Below are positions 17,576-27,820 of a DNA stretch of 64,000 nt, one piece after another. This DNA is from Brevinematales bacterium (GTDB taxonomy: Bacteria; Spirochaetota; Brevinematia; Brevinematales; GWF1-51-8): contig JAGVBZ010000035.1 in the NCBI GenBank assembly GCA_020059465.1, forward strand, positions 62,001 through 126,000, read 5' to 3'. Each line of letters opens with the position of its first letter. The first letter of the stretch is position 1. The notes below the pieces were generated by a model that was not told the DNA's origin, searched no databases, and saw only the letters and a list, made by a program, of their open reading frames with translations. The position numbers and the translations under genes were made by a program.

Positions 17576-19438
17576 TTATTTATTATTTGTAAAGAGGAAT
17601 CTTTTAACCGTACGCTTCGATGTTTTTGGGAGTTCCTCCGGACTTATCTTGAATCCCTGCGGGATTTTATAGGATGGAAGGTCGTGGGTAAGACGGCGTA
17701 CTTCCTTTCGGATAAGCGTTTCGATTTCCTCATCGGTGAAACTTTTATTCAGTTCCTGTTCTTCAGCGGTAATCGTTTCGAAATTCGGGTAAATGATCGC
17801 AAACGGAACTTCGCCTTTCTCCGCATCGTGTTTTCCGATCACTACCACCTCCGCGATATATTCGCTCTGGAGAAGGTGATTTTCTATTTCTTCAGGATAG
17901 ATATTTTTTCCGCCTTTTGTGACGATAATATTCTTGATACGTCCGGTGATATAAAGAAATCCGTCGGTATCCTGTCGTCCGAGATCACCGGTATGCAGCC
18001 AGCCGTCCTTATCGATCACCTCCTTCGTCTTATCGGGCATTTTGTAATATCCCTTCATTACGCTGTCGCCTTTCACAAGTATCTCCCCGTTTCCGTTTTC
18101 GTCGGGCGTATCGATGCGGACTTCCAGATTGATAAGAGGCAGACCGACCGAACCGGCACGGTTCAGGGTAGGAGTAGTGCTTGCTATTACGGGAGAGGTT
18201 TCGGATAAACCGTAACCCTGCATTGTCACCAGACCGAGTATTTCCATCCCGTCAATCACCTGCTTCGGAATCGGGCCGCCGCCGGATACAAAAAAGCGAA
18301 GTCTCTGCAGGCCGAGGCCGTGACGGACACTTCCGAACAGCGCGTGACCGACCTTAGCGCCAAATAGTTTATAGAGTATCTTACTGATGCCGAACATCAG
18401 ATGAAAAACAATGCTCGTCAGCAGGCCTTTCGCTTTTACTTTTGCAAAGACTCCCTTATATATCTTCTCGATCAGAACGGGAACCGCTGGAATACAACTC
18501 GCTCCGGTATCCTGCAGGATTGGAATAAACACATTGGTCTTAAGAGAACCGATCGGGATAATACGGCCGTAGCTCAGCAGCGGGCACACAATTCCCATCA
18601 TAGTAGGATAGGTGTGATGCAGCGGCAGCAGGACAGCCCAATGATCTTCCTGGGTTAGTTTCGTACTCATCTGGACACCGTCGGCATTGAAAAGCAAATT
18701 GTAATGCGTCAGCATGACACCTTTGGGCAGTCCTGTTGTCCCGGAAGTAAAAATTAGTGCGGCAATATCCTGCGGATCGACTTTTACTTTTTTATAAAGG
18801 TTTACATCTTTCGATAGAAGTTTCTTCCCGGTATGATAGAGAGCGAAGAAACTGGGAAATTCATGGTTTTTATAGGGCGTCGACTGATCGCTTTCCCAAT
18901 CTGCGATCTCAATTACTCTTGAGGAAAAATTCACAGTAGTTAATTTCCCCTTTTTATCCTTCAGGTGCTTATTCATATCGTCAAGCATCTGGGGATCATT
19001 TTTATCAAATACGATAAATTTTTCGATATTCTTCATCATCGGGCGTTTTTCAAAAAGTTTTGTCAGATATGCGGACGAAGTAAATATCATCTGCGCGTCG
19101 CTGTTCTTTATAATATGGATCAACTCGTCTGAGGATAGGAGAATATCGAGCGGGATAACAATGGCTCCGATGTAAACAATTGCGAGATAGGAGATAATCC
19201 ATTCGTTCCGGTTTTCGCCGATCAGCGCAATTTTATCGCCTTTTTTTACACCCATTTTCAGGAGGGCGTTTCCGATGGATTTGACATAGTCCTGGAATTC
19301 CCCGTAAGATACCGTCCAGTAACCCTCTTCAATTTTTCCCACCAATGCGGGAAGGTGAAGCTTATCCGCGTCGAAACCGTCGATTAACTCACGAAAACTA
19401 ACTACATTCCGCGCTTCCGCGACTTTGTTAATTAACAT
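17576..19438 (-). CDS. Long-chain fatty-acid--CoA ligase (AMP-forming)
   Basis: Activates fatty acids to acyl-CoA through an acyl-adenylate. The adenylate-forming motif is complete (LIFTSGTTGLPKGVMLTH, near residue 230), followed by GYGLSETSPV, DGWLHTGDLG and GRIKNIIVTKGGKNIYPEE. At 620 residues it fits long-chain enzymes of the FadD15/FAA type; no signal peptide or membrane helix is present apart from possible surface association. Start ATG 19438 has GGAGAG upstream. Downstream of the TPR lipoprotein by 16 bases, in a run with PaaK, which also makes CoA thioesters. Confidence 0.93.
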   Translation of the reverse strand: MLINKVAEARNVVSFRELIDGFDADKLHLPALVGKIEEGYWTVSYGEFQDYVKSIGNALLKMGVKKGDKIALIGENRNEWIISYLAIVYIGAIVIPLDILLSSDELIHIIKNSDAQMIFTSSAYLTKLFEKRPMMKNIEKFIVFDKNDPQMLDDMNKHLKDKKGKLTTVNFSSRVIEIADWESDQSTPYKNHEFPSFFALYHTGKKLLSKDVNLYKKVKVDPQDIAALIFTSGTTGLPKGVMLTHYNLLFNADGVQMSTKLTQEDHWAVLLPLHHTYPTMMGIVCPLLSYGRIIPIGSLKTNVFIPILQDTGASCIPAVPVLIEKIYKGVFAKVKAKGLLTSIVFHLMFGISKILYKLFGAKVGHALFGSVRHGLGLQRLRFFVSGGGPIPKQVIDGMEILGLVTMQGYGLSETSPVIASTTPTLNRAGSVGLPLINLEVRIDTPDENGNGEILVKGDSVMKGYYKMPDKTKEVIDKDGWLHTGDLGRQDTDGFLYITGRIKNIIVTKGGKNIYPEEIENHLLQSEYIAEVVVIGKHDAEKGEVPFAIIYPNFETITAEEQELNKSFTDEEIETLIRKEVRRLTHDLPSYKIPQGFKISPEELPKTSKRTVKRFLFTNNK

Positions 19439-19454
19439 CGCACTCTCCGGATGG

Positions 19455-20324
19455 TTATTTGGTAATCTCCATAATAATCTGTTTTATTGTACCGCTATAT
19501 GGAAAATCAGTAAAGGATTCTTTTGAAATATTTAATCCTGCTTTCAGAGCCTTCTGAAGATACTCCTTCGCTTTCGGGTAATCTTTCATACGGTAATACA
19601 CGGCGGCAATTCCCGTAAATACCGACGGGTCGGAGTATTCCATAGACATGGCGATTTTTAAATTAATGAGAGCGTTTTTATTCTCGTTCAAGTGGAAATA
19701 CGCATAACCTGCATAACAGTATAACTGCGGAAAATCTTTACGGAGTTTCAGGGCGTCGTTCCACTGAGAAAGCGCGTTAATATAACTTCCCTGCCTGTAG
19801 TAGGCTATACCGCAGATAAAATATGACCAGAAATATCCGTTATTCAGGCGCTCGGCTTCCAGCAGGTATTTCACCGCATCATGGTCATTCCCGGTCTTGA
19901 TCCCGCACATACCGAGATAATAATATGCTTCCCATGACGACGGATTGACGGATACACATTGTAAAAAATCGGCGCGCGCTTCGGGGATTTGACCGGATTC
20001 CAGATAGGTCAATCCTCGGTTGAATAATAACTGAAAATTGGCAGGGTCGGACGATAATCCTTTATCGAAATGCCCGATTGCGGAGGGGTAATCTTTTTTC
20101 AGATGATAGATAACGCCGGAATAAAAATTCGCCGGTGGGGATAACGGGTTGATATGAAGCGCGCCGCCATACGATTCCAGCGCCGCCTCCCAATCTCCCT
20201 GTGAATATGCATCGAACCCTTTCTCAAGGAGCGCAGTCTCGTCGTTCGACGGCAGTTTTATTTCTCTATGACAGGATGCGAGCAGAAGTAACATGATGAG
20301 AGACAAAACTTTTATCAAACTCAA
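19455..20324 (-). CDS. TPR lipoprotein
   Basis: A signal peptide ending LLLLASC (lipobox, cysteine near residue 18) is followed by about seven tetratricopeptide repeats, seen as recurring A-x-x-x-Y/F patterns such as GDWEAALESY and GSYINALSQW. TPR lipoproteins act as scaffolds in the periplasm or at the outer membrane. The start is TTG 20324, seven bases after GAGG. It lies 4 bases after the previous gene, so the two may work together. Confidence 0.85.
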   Translation of the reverse strand: MSLIKVLSLIMLLLLASCHREIKLPSNDETALLEKGFDAYSQGDWEAALESYGGALHINPLSPPANFYSGVIYHLKKDYPSAIGHFDKGLSSDPANFQLLFNRGLTYLESGQIPEARADFLQCVSVNPSSWEAYYYLGMCGIKTGNDHDAVKYLLEAERLNNGYFWSYFICGIAYYRQGSYINALSQWNDALKLRKDFPQLYCYAGYAYFHLNENKNALINLKIAMSMEYSDPSVFTGIAAVYYRMKDYPKAKEYLQKALKAGLNISKESFTDFPYSGTIKQIIMEITK

Positions 20325-20328
20325 TTTG

Positions 20329-21075
20329 TTACCTCAGGATATAGTTTGTTATTTTATCATCCTTCAGGATATTCTGCCAGTAGTTCTCGAAGAAATATAA
20401 TGCGATATCCGAATAATTATATTGAACGCCCGGATAGCTCATCCCGTTCGGGAAGATATTCAATTCCATAGTCTGGATAATCTGCTGCTCGGTTTTCCAA
20501 AACCCGGTGTTGTACACTCCGGCATAGAGTTTTATCAGTTGGGCTTTGGTCTGTGCAGGCTGTTTGGGATAAACAATCCCGGCGATCTTCGAGAAGAGCA
20601 CCAGATAACGGATTTGCCAGTCGATCTTGGTCATCCGCTCGATACGTTCCTTACGGACAGAGGCGGGATCGTTCGGGAAAGTATAGGCAAACAAGGGTCG
20701 GTATTCCTTCAGTTCGTCATGCTTATCCATAAAATCTTCCATCTTCTCGACAAACGACGGCTTCATCTGAAAAATACCCACCGAGAAATCGTTCACGCCG
20801 CTTCCGAAATTGACATAAAACACTTCGAGCGAAAACAGTTCCATACTGTCCCTGAATAACGAAAAGCGAATCAGTTCGGGAAACGCGGGCGGAAGTACTA
20901 TCGCTGGATCGGCCTTCATCTCTTTACATATTTTAATAACTTTCATTTTTATCTCTATCGAGATATTGAGCGCTTTCATAAAATCCTGACCGAATACTTC
21001 AGGGTAATTATATGCAGCGGCGAATAATTTTGTAAATCCTGTCAGGAACAGAAATACGAATATTATTTGTTTCAT
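20329..21075 (-). CDS. Secreted protein of unknown function, possibly lysozyme-like
   Basis: A 248-residue protein with a signal peptide (about 1-19, ending LFAAA). The central stretch SVGIFQMKPSFVEKMEDF and the later phrase AGVYNTGF resemble substrate-site segments of lytic transglycosylase-like folds (compare S-x-G-x-x-Q-x-x-x), and a preceding glutamate (SLEVFY) could be catalytic. The match is too weak to call an enzyme. It is next to the TPR lipoprotein gene and follows paaK by 5 bases. Confidence 0.5.
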   Translation of the reverse strand: MKQIIFVFLFLTGFTKLFAAAYNYPEVFGQDFMKALNISIEIKMKVIKICKEMKADPAIVLPPAFPELIRFSLFRDSMELFSLEVFYVNFGSGVNDFSVGIFQMKPSFVEKMEDFMDKHDELKEYRPLFAYTFPNDPASVRKERIERMTKIDWQIRYLVLFSKIAGIVYPKQPAQTKAQLIKLYAGVYNTGFWKTEQQIIQTMELNIFPNGMSYPGVQYNYSDIALYFFENYWQNILKDDKITNYILR

Positions 21076-21080
21076 GCGGG

Positions 21081-22385
21081 TTATATCTTCCTCTTATCGA
21101 TGACACGTTTTGCTTTGCCCTGGCTTCTCTCGATGGTCTTCGGTTCCACTAATTTCACCTCGACCTTTATTCCGAGTTGTACATAGAGTCTATCGATTAT
21201 CAGTTTCTCGAGCGCTACCAATTTCTTCATTTCATCAGAAAATACTATCTCATTCGCTTCGACCCATACTTCGAGGGTATCGATATTATTCTTACGGTCG
21301 ACAACAATTTGGTAATGGGGCGCGACTCCCTCGATTTTCAGGAGGACTTCCTCGATCTGTGACGGGAATATATTCACTCCGCGTACAATCAGCATATCGT
21401 CGGTACGCCCGCGAATTTTCATAATTCTCGCGGTGGTACGTCCGCATGCGCATGGGGATTCGTCGATATGCGAAAGATCGCGCGTCCGGTAGCGGAACAG
21501 CGGAAGTGTTTCCTTTCCGAGCGGGGTGATGACCAGTTCGCCGGTCTCCCCCTCCTTAACCCATTCTCCCGTCTCCGGGTCTATCACCTCGACAAAGAAA
21601 AAGTCCTCGTTGATATGCATGCCGTTCTTTTCAAGGCACTCGCCCGAAACACCCGGGCCGATGATTTCGGAAAGCCCGTAATTATCGGTAGCTTCGAAAT
21701 TGAATCCCCTTTCTAGTTCTGCGCGGATCGACTCGCTCCACGGTTCCGCTCCGAAAAGTCCGTACTTCAACTTGAGGTCCTTCTCGGGGCTGATGCCCAT
21801 CTCCTTGATATAATCGAGGATATGAAGCGCGTAGGAAGGGGTACAGATCAGCACAGTCGGGCTGAAATCCTGCATGATTTTTATCTGACGCTCGGTATTG
21901 CCGCTCGATACCGGAATAATCGCGGCACCGATCCGTTCGAGTCCGTAATGGAGGCCGAATCCGCCGGTGAAAAGGCCGTACCCGAACGAAATCTGAGCGA
22001 TATCGTCTGCGGTGACTCCTCCTGCCGACGCCAGACGAGCGATGGCTTCTGCCCACATCTCCAGATCGCCCCGGGAGTATCCCACGACAGTTGGTTTCCC
22101 GGTCGTACCGCTCGACGCATGAATACGGACTACGTCCTTCATCGGGGTTGCGAAAAGCTGATAGGGGAAGTTTTCGCGGAGGTCGTCCTTGACAGTATAA
22201 GGAAGACGTCGTATGTCCTCAAGCGTTTTTATATCGTCCGGTTTGATTTTCATCGCGTCCAGTTTATCACGGTAAAATTTAACATTTTCGTAAGTGTACT
22301 GCACTGTTTTTTTTAGTTTCCGCAGTTGGAGTTCTTTCAATTCCTTACGCGGCAAGGTTTCTATTTGCGGATTCCAGATAGGCAT
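21081..22385 (-). CDS. paaK: Phenylacetate--CoA ligase
   Basis: AMP-forming ligase that makes aryl- or acyl-CoA thioesters. It has 434 residues, typical of PaaK. Motifs: [15 protein letters not shown] near residue 90, the [13 protein letters not shown] core near 236, and FRYRTRDL near 302, with the C-terminal lobe ([15 protein letters not shown] near 333). Many anaerobes carry PaaK paralogues without a phenylacetate pathway, and no other paa gene is visible, so the substrate is open. The ribosome site GGGAGAG precedes ATG 22385. Confidence 0.93.
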   Translation of the reverse strand: MPIWNPQIETLPRKELKELQLRKLKKTVQYTYENVKFYRDKLDAMKIKPDDIKTLEDIRRLPYTVKDDLRENFPYQLFATPMKDVVRIHASSGTTGKPTVVGYSRGDLEMWAEAIARLASAGGVTADDIAQISFGYGLFTGGFGLHYGLERIGAAIIPVSSGNTERQIKIMQDFSPTVLICTPSYALHILDYIKEMGISPEKDLKLKYGLFGAEPWSESIRAELERGFNFEATDNYGLSEIIGPGVSGECLEKNGMHINEDFFFVEVIDPETGEWVKEGETGELVITPLGKETLPLFRYRTRDLSHIDESPCACGRTTARIMKIRGRTDDMLIVRGVNIFPSQIEEVLLKIEGVAPHYQIVVDRKNNIDTLEVWVEANEIVFSDEMKKLVALEKLIIDRLYVQLGIKVEVKLVEPKTIERSQGKAKRVIDKRKI

Positions 22386-22446
22386 AAGCTCTCCCGTAGA
22401 ATACGAATACGTAGATTGTAATATAAAAACGGTTTTCTATCAATCT

Positions 22447-25400
22447 TTATCTGTAAAAGGTCTCCTCACGCTTTGGCTCTCTCCGGCAGATATCGCGGTA
22501 TTTGCATAACCCGCACTTATCCTTCGCTTCGTATTCAGTCAATTCAGTCCCGGATTTGGGACTATAGAATCCGGGAATTTCCTGATCGGAATTAAAATCG
22601 CCGAGAACTGTGAACGGGGATAGATTTCCATCTTCAAGAAGAGATATCAGTAGTGCAATCTCTCGTTGTTTCTTCTCCCATACGGAGCTAAACGCCTCGG
22701 AATCCTTAGACAAGGGGAATATCTGCCCGTCCTTCCTCTCGCCGAAGCACAATATCGAGATATAATTCAGTTCGTCGACAGCATTCTCCTTCATGATAAA
22801 TTTCATAAACGAAGCGGCGTAGAGATAAAGCTGAAACAACCGCAACGGAATCTGCGCGTAATTTTTAGAATACTTCGAGACATCACCGCTCTTGTAATCG
22901 ATGATCCGGTATTTTCCCGCCCCGTCCGGTTTATCGATACGGTCGATAACACCGTGAATCTGCACTTTTTTACCGTGGATTTCCATCTCGAAGTTCTCGA
23001 TGCGGAATTCCAGCTTATCCGGCAGATAATTTTCCCGCAGATCCTTTTCGAATAGGACAAAGTCATGCAGCGATTTCCGGTAGAACTCCACCTCGTAATC
23101 GAATACCATGCCGCCCGTACGTCCGCTCTTACTGTTCCGTAACGCCAGCCCGATCGAGAGATCGAGCATTTTATAATTCGGGAGTTCTGCCGGTTTGTCC
23201 CTGAGTGTTGAATTCACATAATGATTCAGTACGTCATGCAGGAAAAGCCCCTTATATTCATCGCGGATTATATTTTCGGGATAAGCTTCAGGCTTCAGTT
23301 CCAAAATATACCTGAGAAAAAAGGCGTACCGGCAGTTTCCCATCGTTTCGAGCATAGTCGCGCTGTACCCATGATTTCGCTGAAACGATGTAACCGCATC
23401 ATCGAGCGCGTTTTTTTCGTTAAGCGTTCCCATCGTCCGTTTGTCCGAAAAAGTAACGCCGTCAGTAAAGGACTCATTTTCATTGCGGATTTGCAAAGAG
23501 TATTCAGCCATTTTACCTGCGTAACGAAGGAAGGGAAGAGTGTCCTGCAGTTTACTTATGAGATTGGAATTGAGAAACTGATGATGAGTCGAGATGAAAA
23601 ACCGGAGATTATAAATATCGATCCATTTGCCCGAAGGGACGATATCGAACAATTTCGGCGAAAATTCCTTGCCGGATTCCTTGGGCGGGATGCTGATGAT
23701 CGATTCCTTCGGGAGGTTCCGGTAAATAGTATTGAGGAAGATCGAGGGGAGATTATAATCCCCCTTCTCGGTAAAAGAATTCCGGCAGAGATAAAGGTTA
23801 TGACTAGGCCGGGAGACCGCGATATAAAAATCGAAGCGTTCCAGATCGGTGCGTTTTTCATCGGTAGGGAGTATCATATTCCGGAAGCGTTCATTCAATC
23901 GTTTCCGTTCGTTCTGGTTCAAAATGGACAGCGATCCCATGCCGGGTAACTCGCCGTCGTTCAGTCCGGTGATAAAAAGGGTGCGGAAACCGGTCTCGCG
24001 GAGGTCGTAGGGTGTCAGTATTTTAACACAGTTCTCGGGAAATATTTCATACCTGTAACGGGTATCCCTGACGATTTCGGTAAAAAGTTTATATAGTTCG
24101 TCGAAACTGAATTTTTCAGTATCCAGTACGCGGAGGGCTGTTTTCAGCGAGACCAGCAGTTTCTTCAGCTTCTGGAACGCTGTGTAATCCTTAGTGACTA
24201 TCCAGTATTCCGGGGAATTTTTCAGGCCGTGATCGTCGATCGCCCTATCCATCCCTGATGCGGCAATCAGATTAAATAACCAAGTGCTGAAATCCCCGAA
24301 AGCAACATTTTCATCGGGACGGAAACGGAATATGAGGTCGATGAAAGGTAAGAACTTTCCGCGAAATTCCGTCAGCCTCCGGAGCTTTTCGGCGAGATTT
24401 ACTCCGGATAGGTCGTCTTCGTCGCCTGCGTAACGATTTTTCTTATCCAGCTCGCCCCGGTAAAACGCTATCTTGTTATCGATATAGGATACCCATTCCT
24501 CTTTCCTGCCCTGATAGTACTCGTTATAAAGAAATTCCGACCCGCTGAGGGATTTCCAATCATTATTCTGAGTATACCCCGAATTGGCGACCGATAGAAA
24601 ATCGATGCTGTCCATTCCTTTTACCGCACACCGGAAGAGGTGCAGGATATATCCGATCGCGGGATTGGTACGGAGGGGTTTGTCTTTTGTATAATAGAAA
24701 GGGATACCGAAGTTTGTGAAAATCCCATCGATGAGGTGGTCGTATTCTTCGGGGTTGCGGACAACGACTGCAAAGTCGTTGTATTCAACCTGTTCGATCG
24801 CTTTCAGACGGGATATCTCGCAGGCGATCAGTTCGATTTCACGGTATTTCCCATATCCGTCGATCTCATATATTTTTTGTCCGTGTTCCGCATCGATGCT
24901 CACTTTTTCTTTGGAGAATTTTAGAAAACGCTCAGCGAGTTCGGTAAAAGGCCGTGCAGCCCCGTCTAACGATAAATACTCGACATCGAATTCCTTCTTG
25001 AACGTTTCCAGCGTATCGCCGATGATAGGATAATCGGTTTGGGGCAGGGCAAGCAAGACGGGTTTTGCATTGTTTTCGTAGGTGCGAATCAGACTACTGA
25101 TAAACCCGAACTGGACGGCCGTAAAATCGAAAAATCCGTCGATATAAAGAGCGTAGTAATCATCATTTGTCTCGTTCCCGATAATTTCTGAGGCAGTGCG
25201 GGTATAGAGATAATAATCGTGCAAACCCTTTTCGGAAAGCAGACGCTCGTATTCGGTGTAAATCAGCTTAATATCATGCCATTTTTCCGGGTTGCTCATT
25301 TCGCCGCGGATAACGTCCTTATTGAGAATCGCCGCCGCCCGCAGTTCGAGAATAAGGGAATGGAGCATGCGGATGATGCCGGGGGAATTTGAAATATCGT

Positions 25401-25722
25401 CGAAATACTGGAAATCGGCGGCGCGTTTTTCGGCGATCAGCCGGATAATGAGGAATGTTTCAAAATCGCTGAGCGGGTTCATGGGATGCGTCTTCCGGTA
25501 AGACGAGTTTTCGACTGTCGCCCGGATAAATTCGTCCAACGTATAAACCGGGCGGCCGGTAAACCCGCCTGTCTGCGCGGAAAGTTTCCTGATGAACAGT
25601 TCTTTCTGGAACCTTCCGGGCACGATAATCAAAGGCTCTTTATTTGATTTCAGGATGTGTGCGGCCTCGCCGATGATATGGGCGGTCTTTCCGCTCTTCG
25701 GTTTACCCAACAGAATCTTCAT
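22447..25722 (-). CDS. AddB/RexB-like ATP-dependent nuclease subunit with predicted Fe-S cluster
   Basis: A 1091-residue protein with a Walker A motif at the very start (GKPKSGKT, residues 6-13), a helicase-like body, and a C-terminal PD-(D/E)XK nuclease domain with the core GVIDRID and IIDYKSGD near residues 930-945. Four cysteines at 797, 1070, 1073 and 1079 (NCRYAFF and CGLCKYRDIC) match the Fe-S staple of AddB. AddB with AddA resects double-strand breaks for recombination. No addA is next to it in the window; the neighbours are paaK and ABC-F. It may pair with an unlinked AddA or act as a divergent member. Confidence 0.85.
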   Translation of the reverse strand: MKILLGKPKSGKTAHIIGEAAHILKSNKEPLIIVPGRFQKELFIRKLSAQTGGFTGRPVYTLDEFIRATVENSSYRKTHPMNPLSDFETFLIIRLIAEKRAADFQYFDDISNSPGIIRMLHSLILELRAAAILNKDVIRGEMSNPEKWHDIKLIYTEYERLLSEKGLHDYYLYTRTASEIIGNETNDDYYALYIDGFFDFTAVQFGFISSLIRTYENNAKPVLLALPQTDYPIIGDTLETFKKEFDVEYLSLDGAARPFTELAERFLKFSKEKVSIDAEHGQKIYEIDGYGKYREIELIACEISRLKAIEQVEYNDFAVVVRNPEEYDHLIDGIFTNFGIPFYYTKDKPLRTNPAIGYILHLFRCAVKGMDSIDFLSVANSGYTQNNDWKSLSGSEFLYNEYYQGRKEEWVSYIDNKIAFYRGELDKKNRYAGDEDDLSGVNLAEKLRRLTEFRGKFLPFIDLIFRFRPDENVAFGDFSTWLFNLIAASGMDRAIDDHGLKNSPEYWIVTKDYTAFQKLKKLLVSLKTALRVLDTEKFSFDELYKLFTEIVRDTRYRYEIFPENCVKILTPYDLRETGFRTLFITGLNDGELPGMGSLSILNQNERKRLNERFRNMILPTDEKRTDLERFDFYIAVSRPSHNLYLCRNSFTEKGDYNLPSIFLNTIYRNLPKESIISIPPKESGKEFSPKLFDIVPSGKWIDIYNLRFFISTHHQFLNSNLISKLQDTLPFLRYAGKMAEYSLQIRNENESFTDGVTFSDKRTMGTLNEKNALDDAVTSFQRNHGYSATMLETMGNCRYAFFLRYILELKPEAYPENIIRDEYKGLFLHDVLNHYVNSTLRDKPAELPNYKMLDLSIGLALRNSKSGRTGGMVFDYEVEFYRKSLHDFVLFEKDLRENYLPDKLEFRIENFEMEIHGKKVQIHGVIDRIDKPDGAGKYRIIDYKSGDVSKYSKNYAQIPLRLFQLYLYAASFMKFIMKENAVDELNYISILCFGERKDGQIFPLSKDSEAFSSVWEKKQREIALLISLLEDGNLSPFTVLGDFNSDQEIPGFYSPKSGTELTEYEAKDKCGLCKYRDICRREPKREETFYR

Positions 25723-25800
25723 CCGCTCTCCCGAATTCTATTTACTGATGATTATTTTAACGCGAAACAAAGAACTGTCAATTTACGGACGGGGATAATA

Positions 25801-27690
25801 TCATTCACCTGTGGACACGGTACTGTCATAGGGGAGAATTTTTTCACGGTAGTATTCCGTTTGTGTTTCGTACTCGACAGTGACCGCCTCGAGATCGTTA
25901 TACAGAGAGTCCAGTTTCGATTTGGATTCGCTGATCGACGCGCCGAGGGTACGCAGGGCTTCCGTATCGCTTTTAGACGCGGCTTCTATCAGGGCATGGT
26001 TATTCCTGTCGATGAGGTTTTCATGGGAGACAATCTCCGCTTCGAGGGAATCCATCTGTTTTTTCAACGGGTTTAGGGTACGGTTTTTCTCCTCGATAAT
26101 ATCGGCGCGGATTTTTCTCAGATCTTTTTTATTGATAACCGTTTCGGCCGATATCTTTCTCACCGGTTCCATACTGTTGACCCGCTCGTCCGACCAGCCG
26201 AGCTGTTCGAGGAACTCATCGTATGTCCCGTGAAAAATATACGGGAAGGATTTCCCGTCCGGGCCCGTGCCGTTATCGTCGAATACAATCAGTTTCGTCG
26301 GAATGGAGCGGAGGAACATTTCATTATGCGTGACCATGACAAGCGCGCCGTCAAACTGGTCGAGAGCTTCGAGTAATGCGTCGGCGGACTGCATATCCAG
26401 ATGGTTGGTGGGTTCGTCGAGAAGAAGAAGACTGCACGGCGTGGCGATAATCTTTGCGAGCATAACCCGTGCGCGTTCCCCTCCGGAAAGGACTTCGACC
26501 TTCTTCTGCGACATCTCGCCCTCGAAAAGCATCGATCCCGCGATACTCCGGGCGCGTTCACGGGATGGGATTGCCAGCACCGTATTGATCTCCTCCTCGA
26601 CAGTAAGATGCGGGGTGAGGGTATCGCGGTTGGTCTGTCCGAAATAACCGACCGTAGCCTGAGGGTGCATAGTGATTTCACCGTCGCGGGGTGTAAGCTC
26701 GCCGGATAGAATCCGTATAAGCGTGGATTTTCCCTTTCCGTTCTTACCGATAATCGCAATTTTTTCGTTCTTTTCGAGGGGGAAGCTGAATTCGCGGATA
26801 ATATTATCCGAGCCATAACCAAAAGTAAGGTTCTTGGCTTCGAATACCCATTTCCCGGAAATCGGGTGGTGCTGAAACGCAAAATCGAGGTCTTTTATTT
26901 CGGCAAGATGATCACGTTTTTCCAGTTTCTGCAACGTCTTGATACGGGACTGAACCATACCCGCGAGACGGGCCTTAGCGCGGAAGTGTGTAATAAACTC
27001 CTCGACACGTTTCCGTTCCTTCTCATCGTTCATCCGGGTTTTTTCGTATATCTCCTCGTCCTTTGCAATTTGAAGATACATTTTTGACGTGTCGCCCTTC
27101 ATTTTACGGACATTCCGGCGGTGAATAGCTACAGTATGGTTAATGACAGTATCCATAAATCCCCGGTCGTGTGTGATCAGTATAAATTCGCCCTTCCATT
27201 CCTCCAGGAATTTACGGAGCCATCGGATGGATATTATATCGAGGAAGTTGGTCGGTTCATCTAAGAGAAGCAGATCGGGCGATGAAATCAGGAGTTTGGC
27301 AAGATTGATACGTACCTGAAACCCGCCGGAAAAGGTCAGGGGAGATCGGGCGAGATCGTCCTTCCCGAACCCCAAACCGAACAGGGTTTTCTCGGCCAGC
27401 CATATATCGTTTCGCCGCAGTTCCGGGAGCGCAGAAATGCATTCTTCTAAAAGTGTGGGATGATTTAACGAAATCTTCTGTTCCATAAACCCGATGCGGT
27501 AATCCTTCGGGATAACAACTTTACCCGAATCCGGGGTTTCCTGCCCGCAGATAAGCCGCAGGAGGGTCGATTTGCCATGTCCGTTTCGTCCGGTCAGGCC
27601 GATCTTTTCTCCGGTTTGAATGGAAAGATCGATATTTTCAAATAAGACCTGATGGGGATAAAGTTTTGAGACGCCGACTAATTGTATCAT
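25801..27690 (-). CDS. ABC-F family ATPase
   Basis: Two ABC domains in one chain without membrane helices: Walker A GRNGHGKST near residue 35 and GKNGKGKST near 320, signatures FSGGFQVR near 152 and LSGGERARV near 425, and Walker B LLLLDEPTN in both. A linker of the ABC-F type lies between them (about 240-275), and a coiled coil ends the protein (550-620), as in Uup/YfmR. ABC-F proteins act on ribosomes, rescuing stalls or giving antibiotic resistance. The second signature is canonical; the first (SGGF) is slightly altered. A promoter is at 27714-27742. Confidence 0.93.
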   Translation of the reverse strand: MIQLVGVSKLYPHQVLFENIDLSIQTGEKIGLTGRNGHGKSTLLRLICGQETPDSGKVVIPKDYRIGFMEQKISLNHPTLLEECISALPELRRNDIWLAEKTLFGLGFGKDDLARSPLTFSGGFQVRINLAKLLISSPDLLLLDEPTNFLDIISIRWLRKFLEEWKGEFILITHDRGFMDTVINHTVAIHRRNVRKMKGDTSKMYLQIAKDEEIYEKTRMNDEKERKRVEEFITHFRAKARLAGMVQSRIKTLQKLEKRDHLAEIKDLDFAFQHHPISGKWVFEAKNLTFGYGSDNIIREFSFPLEKNEKIAIIGKNGKGKSTLIRILSGELTPRDGEITMHPQATVGYFGQTNRDTLTPHLTVEEEINTVLAIPSRERARSIAGSMLFEGEMSQKKVEVLSGGERARVMLAKIIATPCSLLLLDEPTNHLDMQSADALLEALDQFDGALVMVTHNEMFLRSIPTKLIVFDDNGTGPDGKSFPYIFHGTYDEFLEQLGWSDERVNSMEPVRKISAETVINKKDLRKIRADIIEEKNRTLNPLKKQMDSLEAEIVSHENLIDRNNHALIEAASKSDTEALRTLGASISESKSKLDSLYNDLEAVTVEYETQTEYYREKILPYDSTVSTGE

Positions 27691-27713
27691 ACCCTGACCG
27701 AAATTTTTCGTTT

Positions 27714-27742
27714 ATTGTAGCCGATACCGTCCGATTCGTCAA
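27714..27742 (-). promoter_or_regulatory. Promoter of the ABC-F gene
   Basis: Minus strand: -35 TTGACG (27737-27742), 17 bp spacer, -10 TACAAT (27714-27719), about 24 bases before ATG 27690. It lies back to back with the promoter of the small cysteine-rich gene. Confidence 0.65.
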
Positions 27743-27766
27743 GCAAAAATAATAATAAATTTTTAC

Positions 27767-27794
27767 TTGACTGTTTGCCGATAAAGAGTATAAT
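27767..27794 (+). promoter_or_regulatory. Promoter of the small four-cysteine protein gene
   Basis: -35 TTGACT (27767-27772), 16 bp spacer, -10 TATAAT (27789-27794). The gene starts at 27821 after GGAGGG. Confidence 0.7.
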
Positions 27795-27820
27795 CAATGG
27801 TATAGAACAGGAGGGTAATT

